Source: Amphimedon queenslandica
Taxonomy: Eukaryota; Porifera; Demospongiae; Haplosclerida; Niphatidae
Assembly: GCF_000090795.2 (NCBI RefSeq)
Contig: NW_003546549.1
Coordinates: 1-33,533, forward strand
Reading direction: 5' to 3'
Length of the DNA stretch: 33,533 nucleotides
Under the pieces are notes generated by a model. That model saw only the letters and a program-made list of their open reading frames with translations, had not been told where the DNA came from and did no database searches. Positions 1 through 8,284 of this stretch are shown here, one piece after another. Each line of letters opens with the position of its first letter. Positions within the stretch are counted from its first letter, which is position 1. A program made the translations under genes and the position numbers.

Positions 1-120
1 TACTACTAAACAGTAAACAGTTATACACTATTAACTAATAAATGAATGTGTAGGCTACCACTGCATGCAATTGTATAATATCATGTGATGTGTAATTGTA
101 TACACATGTTGAGTCTCTTT
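1..120. repeat. 3' flank module of the membrane-protein gene array (copy 1)
   Basis: This stretch lies just downstream of the first minus-strand membrane-protein gene. Its words, including AACAGTTATACACTATTAAC and GAATGTGTAGGCTAC, recur almost unchanged at about 1,660-1,785 and 4,160-4,285, each time immediately 3' of a paralog. It is therefore part of the duplicated unit. I see no coding capacity in it. The array probably continues to the left of the window. Confidence 0.75.
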
Positions 121-975
121 TTAGTCACCATAATGTACGTAGTACTGATTGTAGCTATTAATCCCATCCTGTGTCACCAGCTGTCCATTTATTTCACCAA
201 AATCATAAGTCACTATTTCCATGTCTTGAAATATGTTGAAAATCGGTCGACTGTATAGACGTCGAAATGGTGCATGACGGATGGTGCGTCTAACTGTGTC
301 TTTATGTGCCTTTTTAAATATGCCAAAATCTTGCTCTATCAGAGACATCTGAAATGTGTAATGGAGAACACCATAACTAGAGAGAAAATAGAACCCATAG
401 CAGAAGACAATGCTTATTGCTAGCAAAGCAAGCTCTAGAAGCAGGAAAATAAAACAAACTAAGAGAAAGAATAATACATCAATAATGTCAAGCAACAAAC
501 CACCTGCAAACACCATCAGAAAGAGAGTGATAGCAAGTAATGTGTACATGAAGCAAGCACAGTGCTGATCCTGCATTCGTAATGTTTTTATTGTCCAGTA
601 GAGTGTGTAACATGTTGGAAAGAGTAGAGGGAGCGTCTCTCCTGGGTGGATTGTAGATAGTATTAGTGTTATGGGAGTGTAGAAAGTTCCCACGTGATTG
701 CGTGAGACTTTAATCCTGCTATAATTTCCTCTTGAGAACTTTTCCTTTACTTCTTCAATTGCTTCTTTCTCCTCTGGTAGCAACTTATCTTCATATTTTC
801 GAGAACGTTTCTCAATTTCTTCCAGTACAAGTTGTTTGAATAAAACGTATCTTGCTCTACGCCTCTTCACTGTTTGGGGATCACAGCAACCACAGAAAGA
901 CTCAAACGAGCTAACTTCCTGCTGTTCCATCCATTCTTCTATCCTTTCATTGCGGTATCCTCCAGTATGCTCCAT
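121..975 (-). CDS. Multi-pass membrane protein, tandem family copy 1 (284 aa), function unknown
   Basis: Single-exon gene of 284 codons starting MEHTGGYRNE. I do not recognise the family. Seen: a hydrophilic N-terminus with a cysteine cluster CGCC at residues 28-31 (a possible acylation site), a basic RRRAR at 38-42, and a charged, probably helical stretch at 43-90. Hydrophobic segments follow at about 98-132, 139-161 and 163-200, giving three to four membrane spans. The hydrophilic tail (about 210-284) carries TIRHAPFRRLYSRPI at 231-245 and FGEINGQLVTQDGI at 259-272, the most conserved part of the family. The segment between GVLHY and TIRHAPF varies among paralogs. A TATA-like ATTATATA at 1,015-1,022 lies about 40 bases upstream of the ATG. 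Copy 3 (4,286-5,140) differs at only ten residues by hand count, so the duplication is recent. The membrane location is inferred from hydrophobicity; no enzymatic motif is visible. Confidence 0.8.
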   Translation of the reverse strand: MEHTGGYRNERIEEWMEQQEVSSFESFCGCCDPQTVKRRRARYVLFKQLVLEEIEKRSRKYEDKLLPEEKEAIEEVKEKFSRGNYSRIKVSRNHVGTFYTPITLILSTIHPGETLPLLFPTCYTLYWTIKTLRMQDQHCACFMYTLLAITLFLMVFAGGLLLDIIDVLFFLLVCFIFLLLELALLAISIVFCYGFYFLSSYGVLHYTFQMSLIEQDFGIFKKAHKDTVRRTIRHAPFRRLYSRPIFNIFQDMEIVTYDFGEINGQLVTQDGINSYNQYYVHYGD

Positions 976-1785
976 AACGTTTGTTTAAAACTAGTTGGTT
1001 CTGTCAAACTGTTCATTATATACACTTATTAAACCGGCTATTATACGATTTTTTTGCAGCAACAGAAACTCCTAGCTGTAATTTTACATGGCAAAAACAT
1101 TTTCAGCAAGTTTTATTGAAAAGAACAACTAGATGTTAATAGAATTGATCCTTAAAGGCACTCAACACAATAGACCATTAGACATGTACATGTGATGGCT
1201 TATTTTGCAAGGCGAGTTCTGTGCTAGAGTTGTCATGGAATTGTATCCTAAAGTTCATTTAAAATTTAATTTCAATATTTTTTAGCAGAAAAAGCAAACA
1301 GTGAAAGTGCTTTGTATGTGTTGTGTATGTATACATACTGTGTTTACTGTGTTGTGTTTGGACTCTCTCATGCTTGCATGATCATAATCATATACACTAT
1401 TATTTGAGAGTAGTCTACTAATTTTTGGCATTTTTAGGAGTGGCTTTAAAGTTGCAAAATTAGTACTCACATCTATTAGTACCATTAACAACTTGTAAAT
1501 ATCTATCTGCTTAAAAATAAGTGGCTTTAAGGTATTTAGTGTTGTTCTGTTCCAGCTTGCTTTGATTTTGTGGTTGCTGGCTCTCCAGAGTTCTACAATT
1601 CTATTATTGCTGTTATTTTGCATTTGAATTGACTAATTTGTTTTTACTAAATAAAACAACACTAATACTAAACAGTAAACAGTTATACACTATTAACTAA
1701 TAAATGAATGTGTAGGCTACTACTGCATGCAATTATGTAATATCATGTGATGTGTAACAGTACACGCATGTTGTTGAGTCTCTTT
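976..1785. other. Spacer between membrane-protein copies 1 and 2
   Basis: It holds the copy 1 promoter (next to 976) and a stretch (about 1,060-1,300) that matches the spacer upstream of copy 3 (about 5,230-5,480). That match includes a splice-acceptor-like TTTTTAGCAG followed by AAGCAAACAGTGAAAG. From about 1,380 to 1,530 there is sequence absent from the copy 3 spacer. From 1,535 to 1,785 it again matches 5,570-5,700 and the 3' module of copies 1 and 3. I see no convincing gene. Confidence 0.6.
1015..1022 (-). promoter_or_regulatory. TATA-like core promoter of membrane-protein copy 1
   Basis: On the minus strand this reads TATATAAT, about 40 bases before the ATG at 975. It is preceded in the genomic direction by TTCTGTCAAACTGTTC, a variant of the TTCTGTCAAAGTGTTTATATA box found at the same distance from other copies of the family. 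Copy 3 has the same arrangement at 5,181-5,187. Confidence 0.5.
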
Positions 1786-2631
1786 TTATCTGTAGTACCG
1801 ATTGTAGCTATTAATCCCATCCTGTGTCACCAACTGTCCATTTATTTCACCAAAATTGTAAGTTGATATATGCATTTTATGAAATATGCTGCAAATCGGT
1901 TGACTGTACAGACGTCGAAATGGTGCATGACGGATTCTGCGTGTGACGTTGTCTTCATGCAGCTTTTTCAAACAGCCGGACTCTTGCTCTATCAGAGATA
2001 TCCGAAATGTGTAATGAAGAACACCACAATGAGAGAGAAAACAGAACCCATAGCAGAAGACAATACTTATTGCTAACATTATTAGCTCCACAAGTAGATA
2101 AATTGAGAAAATCAAGGGAAAGAAAAATAAAACATAGAAAATATCAATAAAAAGACAAGGAAGAAGTATCAGTAAGATACAAATTATGAATGAAGTGATG
2201 ATGCAAGCATTGTGATTATCTTTTGATCGCATTTTACAAATCATCATGTATATTAGGTGAGACATTGGAAGGAGTAGAGAAAACCACACTCTTGGGTAAA
2301 TTAAAGGTAATATCAATGTTTTAGGAGTGTAGAACGTTCCCACAAAGCTGTGCGGAACATAAATTTGATAATAATTTCCCCTTAAAAACTTTTCCTTTGC
2401 TTCTTCAATTGCTTCTTTCTCCTCTGGTAGCAAATCATCTTCATATTTTCGACAACGTTTATCAATTTCTTCCAGTACAAGTTGTTTGTATAAAACATAT
2501 CTTGCTTTACGTTTCTTCACCGATTGAGGATCATAGCAACCACAGAGAAACTTAAACGAGCTGACGGTGACCTCCTGCTGTTCCATCCATTCTTCTATCG
2601 TTTCATTGCGGTATCCTTCAGTATGCTCCAT
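1786..2631 (-). CDS. Multi-pass membrane protein, tandem family copy 2 (281 aa), mosaic paralog
   Basis: Single-exon member of the array starting MEHTEGYRNE. It has the family layout: charged N-terminal third with CGC at about 29-31, three to four hydrophobic segments in the middle, and the conserved tail motifs IRHAPFRRLYSQPI and FGEINGQLVTQDGI. It is a patchwork. The N-terminal helix (EEIDKRCRKYEDDLLPEE) is shared only with copy 7, and the first membrane segments resemble copies 6 and 7. The end of the membrane region and the variable loop (GVLHYTF, ISLIEQ) match copies 1 and 3. The upstream DNA also matches that of copy 7. It has a TATA box at 2,670-2,678. Function unknown; the membrane location is inferred. 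Confidence 0.8.
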   Translation of the reverse strand: MEHTEGYRNETIEEWMEQQEVTVSSFKFLCGCYDPQSVKKRKARYVLYKQLVLEEIDKRCRKYEDDLLPEEKEAIEEAKEKFLRGNYYQIYVPHSFVGTFYTPKTLILPLIYPRVWFSLLLPMSHLIYMMICKMRSKDNHNACIITSFIICILLILLPCLFIDIFYVLFFFPLIFSIYLLVELIMLAISIVFCYGFCFLSHCGVLHYTFRISLIEQESGCLKKLHEDNVTRRIRHAPFRRLYSQPICSIFHKMHISTYNFGEINGQLVTQDGINSYNRYYR

Positions 2632-2669
2632 AACGTTTGTTTAAACTATAATGAGTTCTGTCAAAGTGT

Positions 2670-2678
2670 TTATATATA
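2670..2678 (-). promoter_or_regulatory. TATA-like core promoter of membrane-protein copy 2
   Basis: TTTATATATA in the genomic direction reads as a TATATAAA box on the minus strand, about 40 bases before the ATG at 2,631. The adjoining TTCTGTCAAAGTG is shared with copies 4, 5 and 7. Confidence 0.5.
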
Positions 2679-2848
2679 CTTGTTTATTGTATATAGTTCA
2701 CTAAATCCATAATAGAAAGTTGTGGCGGCTTATTATATTTCCAAAAGGTACAACATTATGCTATAGAGTTACTATCCTTATAGAGTTATTGTGCAATGCA
2801 GATCCTATTTTGTTTTGAAATACCAAACAACTATGTTTGTTATACAAT

Positions 2849-2978
2849 AGAAGCAAACAGTGAAAGCAATTTGTATAATGATATCATGCAGTCATGCATA
2901 ACTATTGGAGCAACTATTTTCATTATAATTATACTGACTGTGTGCTGTTTGTATGTGAAACATAAAGCATTGTCTTGA
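2849..2978 (+). pseudogene. Remnant exon of a small type I membrane protein (copy at 2.9 kb)
   Basis: An open stretch encodes EANSESNLYNDIM, then a hydrophobic segment rich in I, T and L, then a short basic tail ending KHKALS and a stop. It looks like the last exon of a one-span membrane protein. The same stretch recurs at 12,510-12,638. The bases AAGCAAACAGTGAAAG also recur after splice-acceptor-like sequence at about 1,287 and 5,470. No complete upstream gene can be assembled here: the reading frame breaks at about 2,790, and the hydrophobic leader seen at 12.3 kb is deleted. I treat it as a decayed or very small gene. Confidence 0.35.
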
Positions 2979-3291
2979 CAGGCTATACTTTTGTTGTAGA
3001 TCCACAATTCAAATCACGGTTTGGCTGAGTACTTTATGTGCAATACTACAATCATAAGCTGATAGGAAATTGAAATATATATGATATGTTTGTATAAATA
3101 AGTGCCAGAATAAGCAGAACACGGCATTAATTGTTGCCATAATGTGAACTCTCCCATGTAACACTGAAAGATAAACATTGCAGGCTTCCTTTAGCATTTA
3201 AAACAGTGTCTTTGGATTTATAAAGCTGATTGCCCGCAGGATAATATCATATTGATTGTCAAGTTTAGCAGCATCGGTTACTCACTGCCAT

Positions 3292-3327
3292 TATGAAACT
3301 CATTATAGCTGGAGGTTTATTTTACTG
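3292..3327 (+). pseudogene. Truncated start of a DUF5648-type secreted protein gene
   Basis: ATG at 3,292 begins MKLIIAGGLF, matching the signal peptide MKLVIAGGLFF of the intact gene at 12,953. It stops two codons later, where homology ends. The preceding 40 bases, including GCAGCATCGGTTACTCACTG, are identical to the leader of the intact gene. No repeat domain follows, so this is a 5' fragment left by a duplication breakpoint. Confidence 0.8.
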
Positions 3328-4285
3328 ATTAGGTTATTTTAGTGATATTATCATTATAATCCTAACAATAAATGAGAATATAATGGAAGGAAGCCATGGT
3401 GGGAGTGATAGCAGTGGAAGAGAATGAGAAAGATTTTTAGTTTGTTTACTTGACTGCCATCCTCAGCTTCAGAAGAACTATAACACCCTTTGTAGGTAGT
3501 GCAGTCTCATTCTGTTCAAAATAAAGACATTCTATTTCTTTATGGAATTATGTTTTAGCCACTAGTCCTTATAACTGATAGGGTACAATTCTATATACAG
3601 TGTAGTATATTATGGAGTAAAGTATACTAGTTTTTGTATTGACTAATACTTATGATGCCTAAGTATACCATTTTAGTGAAAGCTATTGTCGTTAGTATAA
3701 TAGGTCTACTTTGTTGTTTATTTTGGGCTAGCGTTATGTCTTTGTTTATACAAATTAGTTGATTGCAAACAAAGGCAGTATCAGTGTTTATACAAAACTG
3801 GTGCGGGTAACTTGTTTTTCTAAACTAAACTGTAACAGTATTATAGTAAGTAACTTTCAGTTTTAATCTATTTATATGGGGAACTTTAAAGAACATGCCA
3901 ATTTCTGAAAAATAGTCCATACATGCTTCAAAAAAAATTATTACATTTTCTGATACGCATTAATTGACGTCCTTACGCTAATCTATGTAGAAGGTTTGAG
4001 CTGTAACCTTTTAAGTTATGATGAATTTTGATGATGGTATAATACAATATAATCATAGGCTCATTGCTGAGATCTGCTTTTTGTAATGAATTAATGTTTC
4101 TTTTATTCTATCTATTGCTTCATATTATGTACATTATGTTGTATCTCTTTACTAAATGAAATAACAGTAATACTAAACAGTAAACAGTTATACACTATTA
4201 ACTAATAAATGAATGTGTAGGCTACTACTGCATGCAATTGTATAATATCATGTGATGTGTAAGTATACACATGTTGAGTCTCTTT
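3328..4285. other. Spacer between the duplication breakpoint and membrane-protein copy 3
   Basis: No gene is seen. About 3,740-4,130 contains the module found 3' of several copies: AACTTGTTTTTCTAAACTAA, ACTTTCAGTT and GAGATCTGCTTT recur near 8,750 and 10,910. A partial copy of the dispersed repeat of about 185 bases lies at about 3,890-4,015 (TTTCTGATACGCAT, ATGTAGAAGGTTTGAGCTG). From about 4,160 the 3' module shared with copies 1 and 2 begins. Confidence 0.5.
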
Positions 4286-5140
4286 TTAGTCACCATAGTG
4301 TACATAGTACCGATTGTAGCTATTAATCCCATCCTGTGTCACCAGCTGTCCATTTATTTCACCAAAATCATAAGTCACTATTTCCATGTCTTGAAATATG
4401 TTGAAAATCGGTCGACTGTACAGACGTCGAAATGGTGCATGACGAATGGTGCGTCTAACTGTGTCTTTATGTGCCTTTTTAAATATGCCAAAATCTTGCT
4501 CTATCAGAGATATCTGAAATGTGTAATGGAGAACACCATAACTAGAGAGAAAATAGAACCCATAGCAGAAGACAATGCTTATTGCTAGCAAAGCAAGCTC
4601 TAGAAGCAGGAAAATAAAACAAACTAAGAGAAAGAATAATACATCAATAATGTCAAGCAAAAAACCACCTACAAACACCATCAGAAAGAGAGTGATAGGA
4701 AGTAATGTGTACATTAAGCAAGCACAGCTCTGATCCTGCATTCGTAATGTTTTTATTGTCCAGTAGAGTGTGTAACATGTTGGAAAGAGTAGAGGGAGCA
4801 TCTCTCCTGGGTGGATTGTAGATAGTATTAGTGTTATGGGAGTGTAGAACGTTCCCACGTGATTACGTGAGACTTTAATCTTGCTATAATTTCCTCTTGA
4901 GAACTTTTCCTTTACTTCTTCAATTGCTTCTTTCTCCTCTGGTAGCAACTTATCTTCATATTTTCGAGAACGTTTCTCAATTTCTTCCAGTACAAGTTGT
5001 TTGAATAAAACGTATCTTGCTCTACGCCTCTTCACTGTTTGGGGATCACAGCAACCACAGAAAGACTCAAACGAGCTGACCTCCTGCTGTTCCATCCATT
5101 CTTCTATCCTTTCATTGCGGTATCCTCCAATATGCTCCAT
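4286..5140 (-). CDS. Multi-pass membrane protein, tandem family copy 3 (284 aa)
   Basis: Single-exon gene of 284 codons and near twin of copy 1. By hand count the two coding regions differ at about 19 bases, giving ten amino-acid replacements and about eight silent changes. The replacements cluster in the membrane region (for example DQHCACFMYTLLAIT versus DQSCACLMYTLLPIT) and are scattered elsewhere. The features are those of the family: CGCC at 28-31, a charged helix at 43-90, three to four hydrophobic segments, and the tail motifs TIRHAPFRRLYSRPI and FGEINGQLVTQDGI. The upstream region (5,141-5,470) also matches that of copy 1. Function unknown. Confidence 0.8.
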   Translation of the reverse strand: MEHIGGYRNERIEEWMEQQEVSSFESFCGCCDPQTVKRRRARYVLFKQLVLEEIEKRSRKYEDKLLPEEKEAIEEVKEKFSRGNYSKIKVSRNHVGTFYTPITLILSTIHPGEMLPLLFPTCYTLYWTIKTLRMQDQSCACLMYTLLPITLFLMVFVGGFLLDIIDVLFFLLVCFIFLLLELALLAISIVFCYGFYFLSSYGVLHYTFQISLIEQDFGIFKKAHKDTVRRTIRHAPFRRLYSRPIFNIFQDMEIVTYDFGEINGQLVTQDGINSYNRYYVHYGD

Positions 5141-5811
5141 AACGTTTTTTTAAAACTAGATAGTTCTGTCAAACTGTTCGTTATATACACTTATTAAACC
5201 TGGCTATTATACTAATTTTTTTGCAGAAACAGAAACCCCTAGCTGTTATTTTACATGGCAAGAACATTTTCAGCAAGTTTTATTGAAAAGGACAACTAGA
5301 TGCCATACAGCTAGAATAATTAATCCTCAAACTGGAATAAATTCATTCACCACAATAGACAATTAGACATGTACATCTGATGGCTTACTTTGCCAAAGTG
5401 AGTGTATATGCTCTGCTAGAGTTTTCATGGAATTGCATTCTCAAGTTTAATGTCAATGTTTTTTTAACAGAAGAAGCAAACAGTGAAAGTGCTTTGCGTG
5501 TGTTGTGTATGCATACTTTTTGCGTTCAGTGTGTTGTGTCTGGACCCTCCTCCCATTCTTGCGTGATCGTATATTTAGTGTTGTCATTCTGTTCGAGCTT
5601 GCTTTGATTTTGTGGTTGCTAAAGTTCTACAATTCTTTCATTGCTGTTATTTTGCATTTGAATTTGCAGTTTTAGTTGACTAATTTGTTTTTTACTAAAT
5701 AAAATAACACTATAAATATACTAATTAACAAACTGTATAAAATTTAATGCCTACACTGCTGCATATGTTAGTACAATACATGTATGTGTATGTTATGTGG
5801 GTACTGTCTCT
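5141..5811. other. Spacer between membrane-protein copies 3 and 4
   Basis: It holds the copy 3 core promoter (TTATATA at 5,181-5,187) and sequence homologous to the copy 1 spacer. An acceptor-like TTTTTTTAACAG at about 5,459-5,470 is followed by an open stretch reading EEANSES, recalling the remnant exon at 2,849 and 12,510. From about 5,570 to 5,710 it matches 1,535-1,660. I see no complete gene. Confidence 0.5.
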
Positions 5812-6696
5812 TCAGTATTTATACAAACTGTAGTAACGATTGTAGCTATCAATCCCATCCTGTGTCACCAACTGTCCTTTTATTTCACCAAAATTGTAAG
5901 TTGATATTTCCATGTTGTCAAATATATTGAGAATCGGGCGACTGTATAGACGTCGAAATGGTGCGTGACGGATGGTGTTACTAACGGTGAATGGCATATT
6001 TTTAAGCATAGGGGGTACAGCAGGTTTGCAACAACCTGAACTGTAGGTGTCCACATACTGGTACTCTTCTTCTATCAAAGATATTTGGAATCTGTAATGG
6101 AGAACACCATGACTGGAAAAATATTTGAATCCATAGCAGAAGACAATACTTGTTGCTAACATTATTAGCTCCACAAATAGAAAAATTGAGAAAACAAAGG
6201 GAAAGCAAAATAAAACATTGAAAATATCAAGCCAAAGACAACTAGAAAGCAGCACTACACAGATAATGAGTGATGTGTTAGTGTAGCAAGCATTGCGCTT
6301 ATCTTTCAATCGTATTATACCAATCATCCAGTATGTTAGGTAAGAAATTGGGAAGAGTATAGGAAACCAGATTCTCACATAAAATAAAGACAACATTAAT
6401 GTTAAAGGAGTGTAGAATGTTCCCACAAAGTTGTACGAAACTTGAATTCTGCTGTAATTTCCTCTTGAAAAGATTTCCTTTGCTTCTTCAATTGCTTCTT
6501 TCTCCTTTGGCAGCAACTTGTCTTCATATTTTTGACAACGCTTCTCAATTTCTTCCAGTACAAGTTGTTTGTATAAAACGTATCTTGCTCTACGTCTCTT
6601 GATTGATTGAGGATCACAGCAAAGATCTGAGCTAACCTCCTGCTGTTCCATCCATTCTTCTATCCTTTCATTGCAGTATCCTCCAGTATGCTCCAT
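5812..6696 (-). CDS. Multi-pass membrane protein, tandem family copy 4 (294 aa)
   Basis: Single-exon gene starting MEHTGGYCNE. The cysteine region is shorter than in copies 1-3 (SSDLCCDPQSIKRRR). The central part has three to four hydrophobic segments. The variable loop is long and unlike that of copies 1-3: it contains VDTYSSGCCKPAVPPMLKN before TIRHAPFRRLYSRPI. The tail ends FGEIKGQLVTQDGI and NRYYSLYKY. Copy 5 is its closest relative and shares the whole loop, so copies 4 and 5 form a subfamily. The TATA box is at 6,739-6,746. Function unknown. Confidence 0.8.
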   Translation of the reverse strand: MEHTGGYCNERIEEWMEQQEVSSDLCCDPQSIKRRRARYVLYKQLVLEEIEKRCQKYEDKLLPKEKEAIEEAKEIFSRGNYSRIQVSYNFVGTFYTPLTLMLSLFYVRIWFPILFPISYLTYWMIGIIRLKDKRNACYTNTSLIICVVLLSSCLWLDIFNVLFCFPFVFSIFLFVELIMLATSIVFCYGFKYFSSHGVLHYRFQISLIEEEYQYVDTYSSGCCKPAVPPMLKNMPFTVSNTIRHAPFRRLYSRPILNIFDNMEISTYNFGEIKGQLVTQDGIDSYNRYYSLYKY

Positions 6697-7000
6697 GACT
6701 TTTGTTTAAACTATAGTGAGTTCCGTCAAGTCAAAGCGTTTATATACTTGTATTATATTATATAGTTAACACACTGTGGTGACTGTTTGCAAAAAAAGGT
6801 GTAATAATAGCTTGAGCTTATTTGTGAGAAATAGTCTGTTTTCATGTACACAGCATGTACTTCTTTTTCATTTTGTAGTTTTAGTAGACTAATTTGTTTT
6901 TTTACTAAATAAAATAACACTAACTAATAAACAAACTTTATAATAATTGCAATGTTTACTACTGCATGTATACAATATGTTGTGTGCATGTTGAGTCTCT
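6697..7000. other. Short spacer between copies 4 and 5
   Basis: This 304-base spacer contains the copy 4 promoter. At its far end it has a 3' flank with ACTAAATAAAATAACACTAA, which also occurs before copies 1-4. No other feature is seen. Confidence 0.5.
6739..6746 (-). promoter_or_regulatory. TATA-like core promoter of membrane-protein copy 4
   Basis: TTTATATA next to GTCAAAGCG, in the same arrangement and at a similar distance from the ATG (6,696) as in copies 2, 5 and 7. Confidence 0.5.
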
Positions 7001-7885
7001 TCAGTAATTATACAATTTGTAGTACCGATTGTAGTTATCAATCCCATCCTGTGTCACCAACTGTCCTTTTATTTCACCAAAATTGTAAGTTGATATTTCC
7101 ATGTTGTCAAATATATTGAGAATTGGGCGACTGTATAGACGTCGAAATGGTGCATGACGGATGGTGTTACCAATGGTGTATGGCATATTTTTAAGCATAG
7201 GGGGTACAGCAGGTTTGCAACAACCTGAACTGTAGGTGTCCACATACCAGTACTCTTCTTCAACTAAAGCTATTTCGAATCTGTAATGGAGAACACCATG
7301 ACTGAAAAGATATTTGAATCCATAGCAGAAGACAATACTTGTTGCTAACATTATTAGCTCCACAAATAGAATAATTGAGAAAACAAAGGGAAAGCAAAAT
7401 AAAACATTGAAAATATCAAGCCAAAGACAACTAGAAAGCAGCACTACACAGATAATGAGTGATGTGTTAGTGTAGCAAGCATTGCGCTTATCTTTCAATC
7501 GTATTATACCAATCATCCAGTATGTTAGGTAAGATACTGGGAAGAGTATAGGAAACAAGATTCTCACATAAAATAAAGACAAAATAATTGTTAAAGGAGT
7601 GTAGAATGTTCCCACAAAGTTGTACGAAACTTGAATTCTGCTGTATTTTCCTCTTGAGAACACTTCCTTTACTTGTTCAATTGCTTCTTTCTCCTCTGGT
7701 AGTAACTTGTCTTCATATTTTTGACAACGTTTCTCAATTTCTTCCAGTACAAGTTGTTTGTATAAAACATATCTTGCTCTACGTCTCTTGATTGATTGAG
7801 GATCACAGCAAAGATCTGAGATTACCTCCTGCTGTTCCATCCATTCTTCTATCCTTTCATTGCGGTATCCTCCAGTATGCTCCAT
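7001..7885 (-). CDS. Multi-pass membrane protein, tandem family copy 5 (294 aa)
   Basis: Single-exon gene and closest relative of copy 4. It shares the short N-terminal cysteine motif (SDLCCDPQSIKRRR) and the long variable loop (VDTYSSGCCKPAVPPMLKN), with scattered replacements (for example EVFSRGKYSRI for EIFSRGNYSRI). Tail motifs are TIRHAPFRRLYSRPI and FGEIKGQLVTQDGI, ending NRYYKLYNY. An MITE is inserted directly against its TATA box, about 40 bases upstream of the ATG, which probably separates the core promoter from upstream elements. Function unknown. Confidence 0.8.
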   Translation of the reverse strand: MEHTGGYRNERIEEWMEQQEVISDLCCDPQSIKRRRARYVLYKQLVLEEIEKRCQKYEDKLLPEEKEAIEQVKEVFSRGKYSRIQVSYNFVGTFYTPLTIILSLFYVRILFPILFPVSYLTYWMIGIIRLKDKRNACYTNTSLIICVVLLSSCLWLDIFNVLFCFPFVFSIILFVELIMLATSIVFCYGFKYLFSHGVLHYRFEIALVEEEYWYVDTYSSGCCKPAVPPMLKNMPYTIGNTIRHAPFRRLYSRPILNIFDNMEISTYNFGEIKGQLVTQDGIDNYNRYYKLYNY

Positions 7886-7917
7886 AACGTTTGCTTAAAA
7901 CTTTTTCTGTCAAAGTG

Positions 7918-7926
7918 TTTATATAT
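7918..7926 (-). promoter_or_regulatory. TATA-like core promoter of copy 5, abutting an MITE
   Basis: CAAAGTGTTTATATAT matches the box upstream of copies 2 and 7. At 7,927 the shared sequence ends and the MITE begins. The duplicated TATAT either side of the element shows insertion into the TATA run itself. Confidence 0.55.
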
Positions 7927-8279
7927 CAGGGGAGTAGGAACAGGGGGGCAGGGGGGGGGCAAGTTGCCCCCCAATATTATTTCAGAGGGAGCAATCAATA
8001 TTAGCCAATGATTTGATTTATTACAGGCCTGTACCTAGGGGGGTGATAGGGGTGACAGGTCGCCCTCCTTTTTGCTGTCATAATAATAATTATGACATTG
8101 TAATTGTAGTTCAGAAACATGTTAAAATTGCTCTCTGAGCAGCCCTTTTTGAAATTTTTTTCTGGGGGGTACCCCCCCAGACCCCCTTCTCATACCCCCA
8201 GACCCCCTTCTCATACATATACATGCATACACATAATCTGTCTTGCCCCCCCAATTGAAAAATGGTTCCTACTCCCCTG
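7927..8279. mobile_element. MITE with CAGGGGAGTAGGAAC inverted ends
   Basis: The left end reads CAGGGGAGTAGGAACAGGGG. The right end, read on the other strand, starts CAGGGGAGTAGGAACCATTT, so 15 bases are perfectly inverted. The element is 353 bases long and flanked by TATAT on both sides (7,922-7,926 and 8,280-8,284), a 5-base target duplication. There is no transposase reading frame. G-runs and C-runs and a related inner end, CAGGCCTGTACCTAGGGGGG at 8,024, suggest nesting of a second element. A CAGGG start recalls hAT-type ends, but the target duplication is 5 rather than 8 bases, so I leave the superfamily open. Confidence 0.85.
8174..8215. repeat. 21-base direct repeat inside the MITE (two copies)
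   Basis: A unit of 21 bases beginning CCCCCAGACCCCCTTC occurs twice head to tail, at 8,174-8,194 and 8,195-8,215, without mismatch. It lies inside the C-rich inner part of the MITE and is probably a replication-slippage product. Confidence 0.85.
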
Positions 8280-8284
8280 TATAT

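Larger units (their letters stand above)
2632..3325. repeat. Segmental duplicate of 12,181-12,982 (upstream region of copy 7 plus start of a DUF5648 gene)
   Basis: From the ATG of copy 2 outward this region follows 12,181-12,982. A block of about 110 bases present at roughly 12,259-12,369 is missing here. From about 2,850 on, the two copies differ at only a handful of positions over some 450 bases. The similarity stops abruptly at about 3,323, just inside the first codons of what is a secreted DUF5648-type gene at 12,953. The duplication thus joins a membrane-protein gene and a divergent DUF5648 gene. Confidence 0.85.

Noticed and set aside
1282..1623. Minus-strand frame of 113 codons between copies 1 and 2
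   Set aside because: Half of it lies in sequence absent from the homologous spacer at 5.5 kb and the rest is not kept as a frame there. It is probably a chance frame in AT-rich DNA.
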